Below, piece by piece: positions 8,414 through 15,055 of a stretch of 64,000 nt of DNA. The DNA is taken from NCBI RefSeq assembly GCF_024753205.1, contig NZ_JANUGZ010000007.1, positions 1 to 64,000 of the forward strand, in the 5' to 3' direction. Each line of letters opens with the position of its first letter. Positions within the stretch are counted from its first letter, which is position 1. The DNA comes from Massilia aurea. GTDB taxonomy: Bacteria > Pseudomonadota > Gammaproteobacteria > Burkholderiales > Burkholderiaceae_D. Position numbers and translations under genes: made by a program. Below the pieces are notes generated by a model. The model worked only from the letters and a program-made list of their open reading frames with translations. It did not search any database and was not told where the DNA came from.

Positions 8414-8830
8414 ATGGGCTGGTTTTTCGTCAACCTCTTTGTGCCGATTTTTGCCCCTATCTTGGCAATGCTGTTCCTGAAGTGCCTGAACTTACCTGCG
8501 TTGACCAGCGTACTGAGCCTGGTCAAAGATGGGCAGTTTGGCTGGGCTGCACTTGGATTTTGCGTCTCAGCGAAGTACGAGATTGCTACCCAAGGGCTTA
8601 TCCTGAGTCAAAGCGCTACAAACGCATTAGATGGAGGATTCGTCATCCTCATCAGCGCTTCTGCGCTCATGGCGGCTGTTGGGACGGTCTTCCCCGTGGG
8701 GCCCTTCCTTGGAGGGATGCGTTGGTACCAACACTATAAAACGCTAGCTTCCTCCATAGTCGTAACAGTGTTTGCAGGTGGTGCCTACACAGTAGTACAC
8801 TACTGGCTACTGAAGCCTGTTAGCAGCTAG
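8414..8830 (+). CDS. Small integral membrane protein, unknown
   Basis: A 138-residue protein with about four hydrophobic segments: residues 3-25, 45-60, 70-95 and 112-132. No known motif was recognised and there are no charged catalytic clusters. It is preceded by a good sigma70 promoter. It is followed after eight bases by a 42-residue membrane protein, so the two form a transcription unit ending at a hairpin. It lies between the two copies of the duplicated ATP-grasp tail, which suggests that this pair arrived as one block. Function is unknown; an immunity, transport or stress role cannot be distinguished. Confidence 0.6.
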   Translation: MGWFFVNLFVPIFAPILAMLFLKCLNLPALTSVLSLVKDGQFGWAALGFCVSAKYEIATQGLILSQSATNALDGGFVILISASALMAAVGTVFPVGPFLGGMRWYQHYKTLASSIVVTVFAGGAYTVVHYWLLKPVSS

Positions 8831-8838
8831 GAGGATTT

Positions 8839-8967
8839 ATGTCAACATGGATAAAGAGTCGTTTCGATAGCAAAGAGAGCGCTTTGGCGACCCTGTCTGG
8901 CCTGGGTGTCACGGCAAGTGTCATCGGATTCACATTGGTAGTGCTAGGAATCGTCTTAGCAAGCTAA
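8839..8967 (+). CDS. 42-residue single-span membrane protein
   Basis: This short frame begins with ATG five bases after a perfect AGGAGG (8829-8834). It encodes a basic N-terminus (MSTWIKSRFDSKESAL) and one hydrophobic helix (GVTASVIGFTLVVLGIVLAS), then stops just before a hairpin. The strong ribosome site, the spacing behind the upstream gene and the transmembrane helix support a real gene. It may be an accessory subunit of the preceding membrane protein. Confidence 0.65.
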   Translation: MSTWIKSRFDSKESALATLSGLGVTASVIGFTLVVLGIVLAS

Positions 8968-8975
8968 CATCTCAC

Positions 8976-9001
8976 AACAAGCGAGCTACGGCTCGCTTGT
9001 T
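8976..9001 (+). terminator. Hairpin after membrane gene pair
   Basis: AACAAGCGAGC pairs perfectly with GCTCGCTTGTT around a TACG tetraloop, starting nine bases after the stop. The stem is strong, but only short T runs follow. Confidence 0.7.
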
Positions 9002-9421
9002 CGTTAGTAGCTGCATGTAGTTTGCGAGCCTCTCACTTCTAGTAGTACTAGCTACTTCGACTCTCCTTACCACTGGTCAGTTAGGTCGACGTCTCTCGTC
9101 GGCATCGTGTTTTGCTGTCTACTACGTGGCTTCCTCCTCTAGTAGAACCTTCTTCTTTCTTCCCTACCGTACTTAGTCAAGTTCGCTTGAACAGTTACTC
9201 AAGTCTTTGGACTTCTTGCATTTCTTGTAATCGTTAAGCTCTGACAAGACCTGTCCAACCGTTAGTAGCTGAACTCTCAACTGTTTTTATATACAGCTTG
9301 TCTTCTGAAAACACGGCTGTGCTACACTACATATAGTAAATTTCTTCAGCTCGATACTATATGTTGTGTATTCACTAGATAAACGTTGTTTTTAAGCAAT
9401 GAATTTCGGGAGAGTTTTAGC
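9002..9421 (+). other. AT-rich gap with a dyad before the fused ORF
   Basis: No gene is credible here. The left part has repeated CTAGTAGT/CTAGCTACT words. At 9324-9337 and 9356-9369 a 14-base inverted repeat (13 of 14 matching, ACACTACATATAGT against ACTATATGTTGTGT) frames an 18-base spacer about 55 bases before the next start. It could be a regulator site. Confidence 0.5.
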
Positions 9422-9703
9422 ATGAATGCTAATGAAGAGCTAATCGAAAATAGTGCTGAGGTCCCGGTATATCACGTCTTAGCTTTGTCAGGAGGCGGCT
9501 ATCGACTTGCGCTGCTACGTGTACAACAGCCGGGTTCAGTGGACTGCGGCCCGCGTATGCCAAGGCCAAACTACGAACTTCAGGACCCGGGCGGCGGGTT
9601 CGCACCGTTCTACAGTCTGGGCGATGAAGAAGTGGCTACGAAGGTGGCCGCGATTAGTGCAGCGGTAGATGGGACGGGCTGCTGCGCGAATAAATGCAAA
9701 TGA
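9422..9703 (+). pseudogene. Chimeric remnant: patatin-like N-terminus fused to ATP-grasp tail
   Basis: Starting at ATG 9422 (GGGAGAG upstream), the first 28 residues end VYHVLALSGGGYR, the glycine-rich oxyanion-loop start of patatin-like phospholipases, including CBASS CapV-type effectors. After GGGYR the DNA switches abruptly to the copy of the ATP-grasp gene tail, read out of frame. A single missing base near 9582 (ACCCGGGC where the intact copy has ACCCCAGGC) then restores the original frame, so the ORF ends GTGCCANKCK like the intact GTGCCASECK. Neither parent domain is complete. It is best read as a recombination scar rather than a working gene. Confidence 0.7.
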
Positions 9704-9832
9704 CTTTGCTGCGCTTCCTAGCTGTAGACGACCCGCCGCCCTTCGCATCTAGGAAGTGATACGCGAGCTTCACCCGCTAGTCTTTGCGGGAACGGCGCCC
9801 TATTAGAGGGCCCACTCACATACAAGAGCTAG
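9504..9832 (+). repeat. Direct repeat, degenerate copy
   Basis: This is the second copy of the block at 7858-8184. It carries a one-base deletion near 9582 and scattered substitutions, and similarity continues through the non-coding flank up to the shared ACATACA..AG.GCTAG words near 9825. The two copies flank the 8.4-9.0 kb membrane gene pair. Confidence 0.88.
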
Positions 9833-9837
9833 GGCCA

Positions 9838-10131
9838 TCACTTTATGAGGAAGTCCTCTTTGTTTCGGCCGTCGAGCCAAAGTGGTGTCAGGCCGCGTCC
9901 CGTCCAGGTTGCTCCAGTGTCCGGGTCTCGATACTTAGCCTGAACCGTTCCCTTCTTCTTCACCTGCGTTGTCTTCTTATTTGATTCGTCAAGGTCAGAT
10001 GGTGACAGATTGTGCGCATCCATGAGTTCGCGAACTTTGCGGCGGGCTTCAACGAGCTCATCTTGGCGCGCTTGCTCGGCTAGCGTCTGCAGCTTCGCAA
10101 TTTGCTCTTGGTATTCCTGATAAGTTGGCAT
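9838..10131 (-). CDS. hns: H-NS family nucleoid-associated protein
   Basis: A 97-residue DNA-binding protein. The N-terminal half is a charged helix for oligomerisation (YQEQIAKLQTLAEQARQDELVEARRKVRELM). The C-terminal half carries the H-NS DNA-binding motif YRDPDTGATWTGRGLTPLWLDG, with the GRG loop that enters the minor groove of AT-rich DNA. The start MPTYQEYQ is chosen because an AAAGG ribosome site precedes it; longer in-frame starts add an unrelated basic stretch. H-NS paralogues on mobile DNA silence the lower-GC genes they travel with, so this one may repress the surrounding island. Confidence 0.88.
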   Translation of the reverse strand: MPTYQEYQEQIAKLQTLAEQARQDELVEARRKVRELMDAHNLSPSDLDESNKKTTQVKKKGTVQAKYRDPDTGATWTGRGLTPLWLDGRNKEDFLIK

Positions 10132-10498
10132 GGTTGACCTTTGGTGAGATGTAAAAGTGAGCAATTTACCACGCCAACGTTTGAGTCGAGTTAACACACG
10201 GGTGTACTCGCTAACCGGGGCTCTTCCGGTCAGCGAAGTTTAGTGACCGTCACCGCGCTCGGCGTTGATGAGTGGGCGTTCGATTTCAACTGGCTACTGA
10301 TACCTGCTGCCTGTGAGGACGTATGCACGATAGTTCAGCTCAATTGTCGAGTGAACTATCTCCTCGTGTATCGAAGCGGCTCGCGCACTTTGTCTGCAGT
10401 GAGGGTCATGTCACGCGTGACAACGCTTAAGGCGCACGGATAGCGTTGCCGGCCGACTCTCCCTACGTGCTTTTGCTGCACGGAAGTCCGCAACCTAT
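10132..10498 (-). other. Gap upstream of hns
   Basis: This stretch should hold the hns promoter on the minus strand. A near-perfect hairpin (CGCTAACCGG against CCGGTCAGCG, 10209-10235, one mismatch) is present. A plus-strand 66-codon frame at 10243 has no ribosome site or recognisable product and is not called. Confidence 0.4.
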
Positions 10499-10543
10499 GA
10501 GGTCACAGCTTTTGAGGTTACGCACTTTACGGTCACGTGATTT
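10499..10543 (+). repeat. Three 15-bp iteron-like tandem repeats
   Basis: Three consecutive 15-base units, GAGGTCACAGCTTTT, GAGGTTACGCACTTT and ACGGTCACGTGATTT, share a GGTCAC..TTT core. They lie about 190 bases upstream of the HAD-like gene. Spacing of one and a half helical turns suggests a multi-site protein-binding region. Confidence 0.6.
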
Positions 10544-10653
10544 GAGTTTATACTGAAAATCTCATATGGCTGTAACTGAGTATGTATAGCCTCAATGGAG
10601 GCTTGACCTTGCGATTATCAATACCCGGGGGCTCGCACGTCCCTTCAATACTG

Positions 10654-10686
10654 AGTTCGCGAACTAGAATACTGAGTTCGCGAACT
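10654..10686 (+). promoter_or_regulatory. Tandem 12-bp palindromes, probable operator
   Basis: The perfect palindrome AGTTCGCGAACT occurs at 10654-10665 and again at 10675-10686, inside a 21-base tandem repeat (two helical turns apart). Both sites lie just upstream of the preferred GTG start of the HAD-like gene, the usual layout of a dimeric repressor site. Confidence 0.7.
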
Positions 10687-10731
10687 AGTTCAGCTGCGGA
10701 TGCAGTAACCAGCCAGCACAATGGAGCAAGC

Positions 10732-11262
10732 GTGAAGCCAACTGTCTTTCTAGACTTCGACGATGTTCTTGCAGTCCACCAGGTACACAACGGCCACCGG
10801 GTTTTGGATGCATTTGCTGGTGACGGGATAGAGGTGATGCCCGAGCTATGGGCTAGCGTTTTTGACGCCGGCGCTCGAAAAAATCTGTTCGCGTTGCATG
10901 AGGAGTTTGAACCCAACTATGTGGTTTCTTCGTCTTGGGCATCGCACCTGAATCGCGACCAAATTTGCGAGGTGCTCAGCCGCACGGGTCTGAAATTTGT
11001 AGTAGAAAACCTAAGTGAGCACTGGTGTACACCTCGTGATTCGGTGTCCGGCAGGTTGAGTGAGATTGAGGCCTGGCTCGAACAGCATGCGTCGGAAGGT
11101 CGCGCTACCTATGTCATCATCGATGACCACGTATCAGGGTGGGCATTATTGGACTCTTGGCTAGAAGATAAAACCGTTTTTTGTGATGCGTGGGTTGGCT
11201 TCACGCATCCTAAGTTACGTACGGCGCGAAAAATACTTCAAAGACAATTGGACGCTAGATAA
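10732..11262 (+). CDS. HAD-like protein (HAD_SAK-type phosphatase fold)
   Basis: A 176-residue protein if the GTG at 10732 is used, which has GGAG five bases upstream; an in-frame ATG at 10582 would force translation across the tandem operator and adds low-complexity sequence. Motif I of the HAD fold is near the N-terminus (TVFLDFDDVLAVHQ), motif II is probably VVSSSWASHL, and TYVIIDDHVSGW looks like the acidic motif IV. This set matches the HAD domain group found in Swiss-army-knife RNA repair proteins. A phosphatase or nucleic-acid-end role is possible. Low-GC codon use fits the island. Confidence 0.65.
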   Translation: MKPTVFLDFDDVLAVHQVHNGHRVLDAFAGDGIEVMPELWASVFDAGARKNLFALHEEFEPNYVVSSSWASHLNRDQICEVLSRTGLKFVVENLSEHWCTPRDSVSGRLSEIEAWLEQHASEGRATYVIIDDHVSGWALLDSWLEDKTVFCDAWVGFTHPKLRTARKILQRQLDAR

Positions 11263-11478
11263 AGTTCTCTATAAACCAAGAATTCCTGTGCAAGAAGCGA
11301 GCTTACAAATCATGCGGCGCCTATTTCCCCATTAACGGCTGATGGGATTTCCGCAATTGTGCGCGTCCGGATTGGAGCACAATCTAGCAGTGAGTAGCTT
11401 ACATTAGCTGACGCCGGCTTTGAAGACTAGGTTTGCGAAGGCCTGACCTAACGAGATAAGGCAAAGGTAGATTGAGAC
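11263..11478 (+). other. Intergenic gap
   Basis: No gene, strong hairpin or clear promoter was recognised in this stretch between the HAD-like gene and the 48-residue membrane protein. Confidence 0.4.
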
Positions 11479-11625
11479 ATGGAAAAATTCCTCGAAACTT
11501 ACTTTTTCACCTCAGCTGGCCGCAAAAAACTTGTGCGCATACTTGAGATAGTAATATATATTGCAACGCCGGTTTTTTTTGTTGTGATGGCGGCCGCTTT
11601 CCTTATGCGTTATCTTTCGATGTAA
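11479..11625 (+). CDS. 48-residue single-span membrane protein
   Basis: A short frame from ATG to TAA encodes a mixed N-terminal segment (MEKFLETYFFTSAGRKKLVR) followed by one long hydrophobic helix (IVIYIATPVFFVVMAAAFLM). The ribosome site is weak (AGGTAGATTGAGAC). The hydrophobic helix with a basic cytoplasmic edge is typical of small membrane proteins. Function is unknown and the call rests on composition only. Confidence 0.4.
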   Translation: MEKFLETYFFTSAGRKKLVRILEIVIYIATPVFFVVMAAAFLMRYLSM

Positions 11626-11670
11626 TCCTGAGATTACACTTATGTTTGCTTGAGAGCCATATCGCGTGAT

Positions 11671-12017
11671 ATGTATTTAATGTGTTCCGATGCTATTACG
11701 CAGCTTTCACCCGAAACTGCGGCAGCTCTCAACAGGCTCGGCGCCGACCTAGTCGTTGCCCGTCTGCGATGCAGGGAATCGCTACAAACTTGGCAAGCCG
11801 CATGGGTGTCTCAGTCCCCACGCTTCAGCGACTGGAAGCTGGTGACCCGTTGGTAATCATTGGAATCATCAAAGGTATTGGCCGTCATGAGGGTTTTAGC
11901 CAAGCAGCGGCGCCGGAGCACGACAGAGGAGCCTTAGAGCTTTATGTCAAGGCAGCAGTAGCGGTGAGTCGCGAACGTTCTAGGCCATCTCTAAAAGAAC
12001 GTACAAAGCGACGGTAA
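11671..12017 (+). pseudogene. Frameshifted XRE-family regulator
   Basis: The N-terminal part reads ALNRLGADLVVARLRCRESLQT in one frame, and its natural continuation LASRMGVSVPTLQRLEAGDP, a textbook helix-turn-helix, reads in another frame. Joining them needs one extra base near 11789, so a single-base deletion has split the gene. The remaining C-terminal part (GIGRHEGFSQAAAPEHDRGALEL) also fits this HipB-like antitoxin/regulator family. No hipA-like partner follows. Unless the change is a sequencing error, the gene is inactive. Confidence 0.75.
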
Positions 12018-12066
12018 AATCAAGTCGCTCTTGCCATGTAACTTGTAAACATCGCGGAGGTGAAGC

Positions 12067-12138
12067 ATGAGCGGTGTTAGAAAACGTCCGTTTTCTAACA
12101 GTCGAGGGACCAACTGGAACGAACCGTTAGAAAAATAG
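12067..12138 (+). other. 23-codon ORF with strong ribosome site (possible truncated gene start)
   Basis: GGAGGTG at 12056-12062 precedes an ATG at good spacing, but the frame closes after 23 codons and runs through the res-like palindrome. It may be a leader peptide, or the surviving 5' end of a gene cut off when recombination occurred at the adjacent site. Confidence 0.35.
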
Positions 12139-12186
12139 CCTCTGCGTTTAATAACAGGTCGCTACATTCTGTCACCCATTTCTAAC
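12076..12186 (+). promoter_or_regulatory. Res-like recombination site of the resolvase
   Basis: Four copies of GTTAGAAAW lie in the 130 bases before the recombinase gene: a perfect 24-bp inverted pair GTTAGAAAACG-TC-CGTTTTCTAAC (12076-12099), one direct copy (12126-12134) and one inverted copy (12178-12186). Serine resolvases bind such multiple dyads next to their own gene, where the site also serves as operator. Confidence 0.68.
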
Positions 12187-12203
12187 ACTTTGACAGGACT
12201 TCC

Positions 12204-12788
12204 ATGGCAACCTTCGGTTACGCACGCATCAGCACTAAGGAGCAGACAGCAGAAAATCAACGCCTTGAAATTGAGCGCGCTGGATACAGTGTCGATTACT
12301 GGTACGCAGATACCATCACTGGCAAAACGTGTGCTACTCAGCGCCCGCAGTTCGGGGTGATGCTAGGCAAGATACGTAGAGGCGAGACCCTGGTTGTCTC
12401 CAAGCTGGATAGGTTGGGACGCGATGCGCAAGACATCATGGCGACAATTCGGATGCTTGCTAGAAGCGAGATTGCCGTCGTCGTTCTGCAGCTGGGCAAC
12501 CTGGACCTTGGCTCACCGGCCGGCAAACTGATGTTGAGCATGCTTGCTGCGGTGGCAGAGCTAGAGCGAGACCTGCTAGTCGAACGCACTCAGGCCGGGC
12601 TAGCCCGCGCGAAGAGTGAAGGAAAAACTCTGGGGCGCCCTTTGAAAACAAATAACGTCCAGCGTACAGACATTCTTAGGAAGTACAACGAAGGGGATAG
12701 CGTTAGTTCATTAGCTCGCAGCTATTCCGTGTCTCGCGCTAGCATTTTATCTATCGTAAAAGGCGGGCTCACCATTGATACTCGATAG
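12204..12788 (+). CDS. tnpR: Serine recombinase / resolvase (TnpR-like)
   Basis: A 194-residue small serine recombinase. The catalytic Ser10 lies in FGYARISTKEQ, and SKLDRLGRDAQD (about 64-75) holds the conserved arginines. The E-helix (AGKLMLSMLAAVAELERDLLVERTQAGLARAK) is intact, and the C-terminus carries the linker GKTLGRP and an HTH (SVSSLARSYSVSRASILSIV). Length and motifs match Tn3-type resolvases found on plasmids and transposons of Burkholderiales. No tnpA transposase was recognised nearby, so it is either a remnant of a larger transposon or a stand-alone resolution system. The res-like repeats lie directly upstream. Confidence 0.92.
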   Translation: MATFGYARISTKEQTAENQRLEIERAGYSVDYWYADTITGKTCATQRPQFGVMLGKIRRGETLVVSKLDRLGRDAQDIMATIRMLARSEIAVVVLQLGNLDLGSPAGKLMLSMLAAVAELERDLLVERTQAGLARAKSEGKTLGRPLKTNNVQRTDILRKYNEGDSVSSLARSYSVSRASILSIVKGGLTIDTR

Positions 12789-12811
12789 GAATACCACAGC
12801 TAGCGTGAATC

Positions 12812-12830
12812 GGCCGCTTACGCGGCCTTT
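12812..12830 (+). terminator. Terminator after resolvase gene
   Basis: GGCCGC-TTAC-GCGGCC forms a perfect 6-bp GC stem followed by TTTGTT, 23 bases after the stop. Confidence 0.7.
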
Positions 12831-12919
12831 GTTCGAACACTCACAAAAGTCTAGTTTTTTGAATACCGAGCCCTGAAAAACTTTTTAAAACTTGAAGTGC
12901 GAACAGTGAGACTGCAAAT

Positions 12920-13222
12920 TTATCTTGGCCTTGGAGTTCTATCGTACTTCCGGCTCATATAGTCTGTAAGCGTGTCATCGTAAGCCTTGATGATAGAATC
13001 CCAATATTCCTTTCCAATCAGCCGTTTGATTTCGAAATGAATATCCTCAATTTCTTTCTCAACGTATCCAATAAGTTCGCCGAGGGTCACAGGCAGAGTG
13101 AACGGAAGTCTAGTATTGATTAAATCCTCTGGAGTCGCTTCGGCATTGTTGCCATTTACTGCAATCTGCGCAATCAAGTATTTCGCTACAGTTAGAAGCT
13201 CAAGAAGTTTGCCGTCAAGCAT
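12920..13222 (-). CDS. Small third component of putative ABC-3C/Lamassu-like defence cassette
   Basis: A 100-residue mainly helical protein, the last gene of a minus-strand three-gene set. The N-terminus (MLDGKLLELLTVAKYLI) and the stretch LGELIGYVEKEIEDIHFEIKRLIGKEYWDSIIKAYDD look like two or three amphipathic helices. No family was recognised by sequence. ABC-three-component systems usually carry such a small middle component that bridges the ATPase and the effector; that role is inferred only from position and size. It starts 78 bases after the ATPase stop and has a weak ribosome site, so it may be translated at a different level. Confidence 0.6.
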   Translation of the reverse strand: MLDGKLLELLTVAKYLIAQIAVNGNNAEATPEDLINTRLPFTLPVTLGELIGYVEKEIEDIHFEIKRLIGKEYWDSIIKAYDDTLTDYMSRKYDRTPRPR

Positions 13223-13300
13223 GTGGGTATTTCTTTCATATAGTTAGAGTTAAACTCAATAATTCTATACTGGCACTGTGGCCACGTGTTGCGCTATCAA

Positions 13301-15055
13301 TTATTTTGAATCGGAATTTCGTTCCGATTTCCGTTCCGATTTTTTCGTTGCAATCGCCTTATGCATTGACTGGAGGTGAGCTGAGAGGAATTCCACTTCC
13401 TTAAAGTCCTTTTCGTTGAGCAGCTGCCTTTTCTCTGTCAAATGAACGACGTCAAAACCCGAAATGTTAACTGACGGTGGCAACATCTCCAAAGCGAGGA
13501 TAGTTTGATGTGCTGGGCTTATAGAACCATTCAAAATTTCAATCATCGATGACAAGTTGTCCAGGTCTTGACCAGACTGCTGCAGCGTATCTACAACGAA
13601 GGGGAAATGAGGCATATCGCCATGTTCCGTATTAGTTTTCAACATTGCCATGTGAACGGCTAATAATGAGCGAGGCGCGGAGCTTCCTCCGACCTTGCCA
13701 CGCTCTCCTGGTTTAGCTTTAATAATTTGCTCTTCAGGAGGTATGTTGAGTCTGTCGGAATAGTAGGAAATGCTTCCGTTGTAATATCCCTTTACAGTCT
13801 TCAATCGATGTAAGTCTTCATATTTCTTGTAAGCGAGACGATATTTATCAACCTCTTCAGCTAACGTTTGAATTTCCTTTGTCAACTCCAAGGTGACCTT
13901 GTCAAAAGCGTTATCCAGCGTTTGGGCACTGTGCGCAGCCAGTAGCAGGTCTTTCGACTCAATGTGTTCAGGCTCCTCTTCAAGAGCAGTCTTTATTTTT
14001 CTGCTCTCACCCTCAGTCTCCTGCAATAACTTGAAAATGGTCTGATGTCTTTTGCTCGCAGTGTTTCGTTCATCTCGAAGCTCGCCAACAAGGAGGGACA
14101 TCGAATGAGCATCCTGTGTCAACTGTAGTCGGGCGTGGAAAGAATTTGTGTGTTGAGTCCCACATGTCGGACATTCAATTGTTGCTTGGTCGAACTCGCT
14201 GATGAACCCAAGGTCATCGGTAAGTCCACGGTGAGCCTCTACGGCGAGCCTCAACTCAGCATCAATTTTTTCTTTTAAGTTGATAGCTATGACAAGCTTT
14301 TCACGAAGTTCGCTCTGCCGCCTTTGCAAGTCACGCGCCTTCTCACCCAGGTCAACCAGCTCGTTTTCAAACCTTTCAGTGTTAAGCACTGGTACAGTTT
14401 TCGGAAGGATTTGGCGTACACGGGAGAACGCAGTTCGCTGGGTCTCAAACTTATCTTGCATCACTTTTAACTGGTCGTTCGCGACTTCCCAGCGTTGATA
14501 CTCGGTAAAATAGCCGTTAGGCCGCAGGCCAATGAACGCTTCAAATACAGGCTTCTGCCACTTCCGGAACTGGCTCAAGGTAGAATACGAACTCCACGTT
14601 GCACCCCAGCCGCCGTCTTGGTCAATGTAGAACGGCAGGGTAAGGTAGTCAATTCCAACCCGTGATGGGGTCGTGTTCGCACTCCGGCGGAGCATCAGCC
14701 TATAGCCAAATAAGTTGGCCATGATTTTGTCCCACTCGCCTAATGTGTCGGCAGCGGCGATGAGTTCGCCTTCAGATGAAAACAAACCCAAGTCCTTCCT
14801 TTGACGGACGACCAAGTAATTCTTTCCGGCGAACTCTAGCTCCAAGGCGCCGATGGTATCTGGGTCCCATCGTGGCGCGATATGCTTCTCTGGCGAACAA
14901 CCGAGTGTCCAGAAAAGATTTTTTGTAATGCGAGACTTACCTGTTCCGTTCGTCCCGTACAGAATCGTCTTTGCTTTCGAGAAAGTTTGTTTTTTCGCTT
15001 TTTGTTCGCTCTCCGATACGAGCCAGAGCGTCTTGAAGGTCACGTTGCGGCTCAT
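13301..15055 (-). CDS. SMC/Rad50-like ABC ATPase with zinc hook (LmuB-like)
   Basis: A 584-residue ATPase with the split architecture of SMC-like proteins. The Walker A motif GTNGTGKS is at 34-41. Coiled-coil arms flank a zinc hook CPTCG at 295-299, a degenerate ABC signature region GGSSAPRSLLAVHMAML lies at 456-472, and a Walker B-like strand FPFVVDTLQQ follows at 484-493. YIDQDGGW near 143-150 may mark a family-specific insertion. Rad50/SMC proteins with such short arms sense foreign DNA in Lamassu and related systems. The start codon overlaps the nuclease gene stop (ATGA), so translation is coupled. The C-terminal tail is lysine- and serine-rich. Confidence 0.85.
   Translation of the reverse strand: MSRNVTFKTLWLVSESEQKAKKQTFSKAKTILYGTNGTGKSRITKNLFWTLGCSPEKHIAPRWDPDTIGALELEFAGKNYLVVRQRKDLGLFSSEGELIAAADTLGEWDKIMANLFGYRLMLRRSANTTPSRVGIDYLTLPFYIDQDGGWGATWSSYSTLSQFRKWQKPVFEAFIGLRPNGYFTEYQRWEVANDQLKVMQDKFETQRTAFSRVRQILPKTVPVLNTERFENELVDLGEKARDLQRRQSELREKLVIAINLKEKIDAELRLAVEAHRGLTDDLGFISEFDQATIECPTCGTQHTNSFHARLQLTQDAHSMSLLVGELRDERNTASKRHQTIFKLLQETEGESRKIKTALEEEPEHIESKDLLLAAHSAQTLDNAFDKVTLELTKEIQTLAEEVDKYRLAYKKYEDLHRLKTVKGYYNGSISYYSDRLNIPPEEQIIKAKPGERGKVGGSSAPRSLLAVHMAMLKTNTEHGDMPHFPFVVDTLQQSGQDLDNLSSMIEILNGSISPAHQTILALEMLPPSVNISGFDVVHLTEKRQLLNEKDFKEVEFLSAHLQSMHKAIATKKSERKSERNSDSK

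Noticed and set aside
10243..10443. 66-codon plus-strand ORF upstream of the HAD-like gene
   Set aside because: No ribosome site, no motif, and it lies in a region rich in regulatory repeats.
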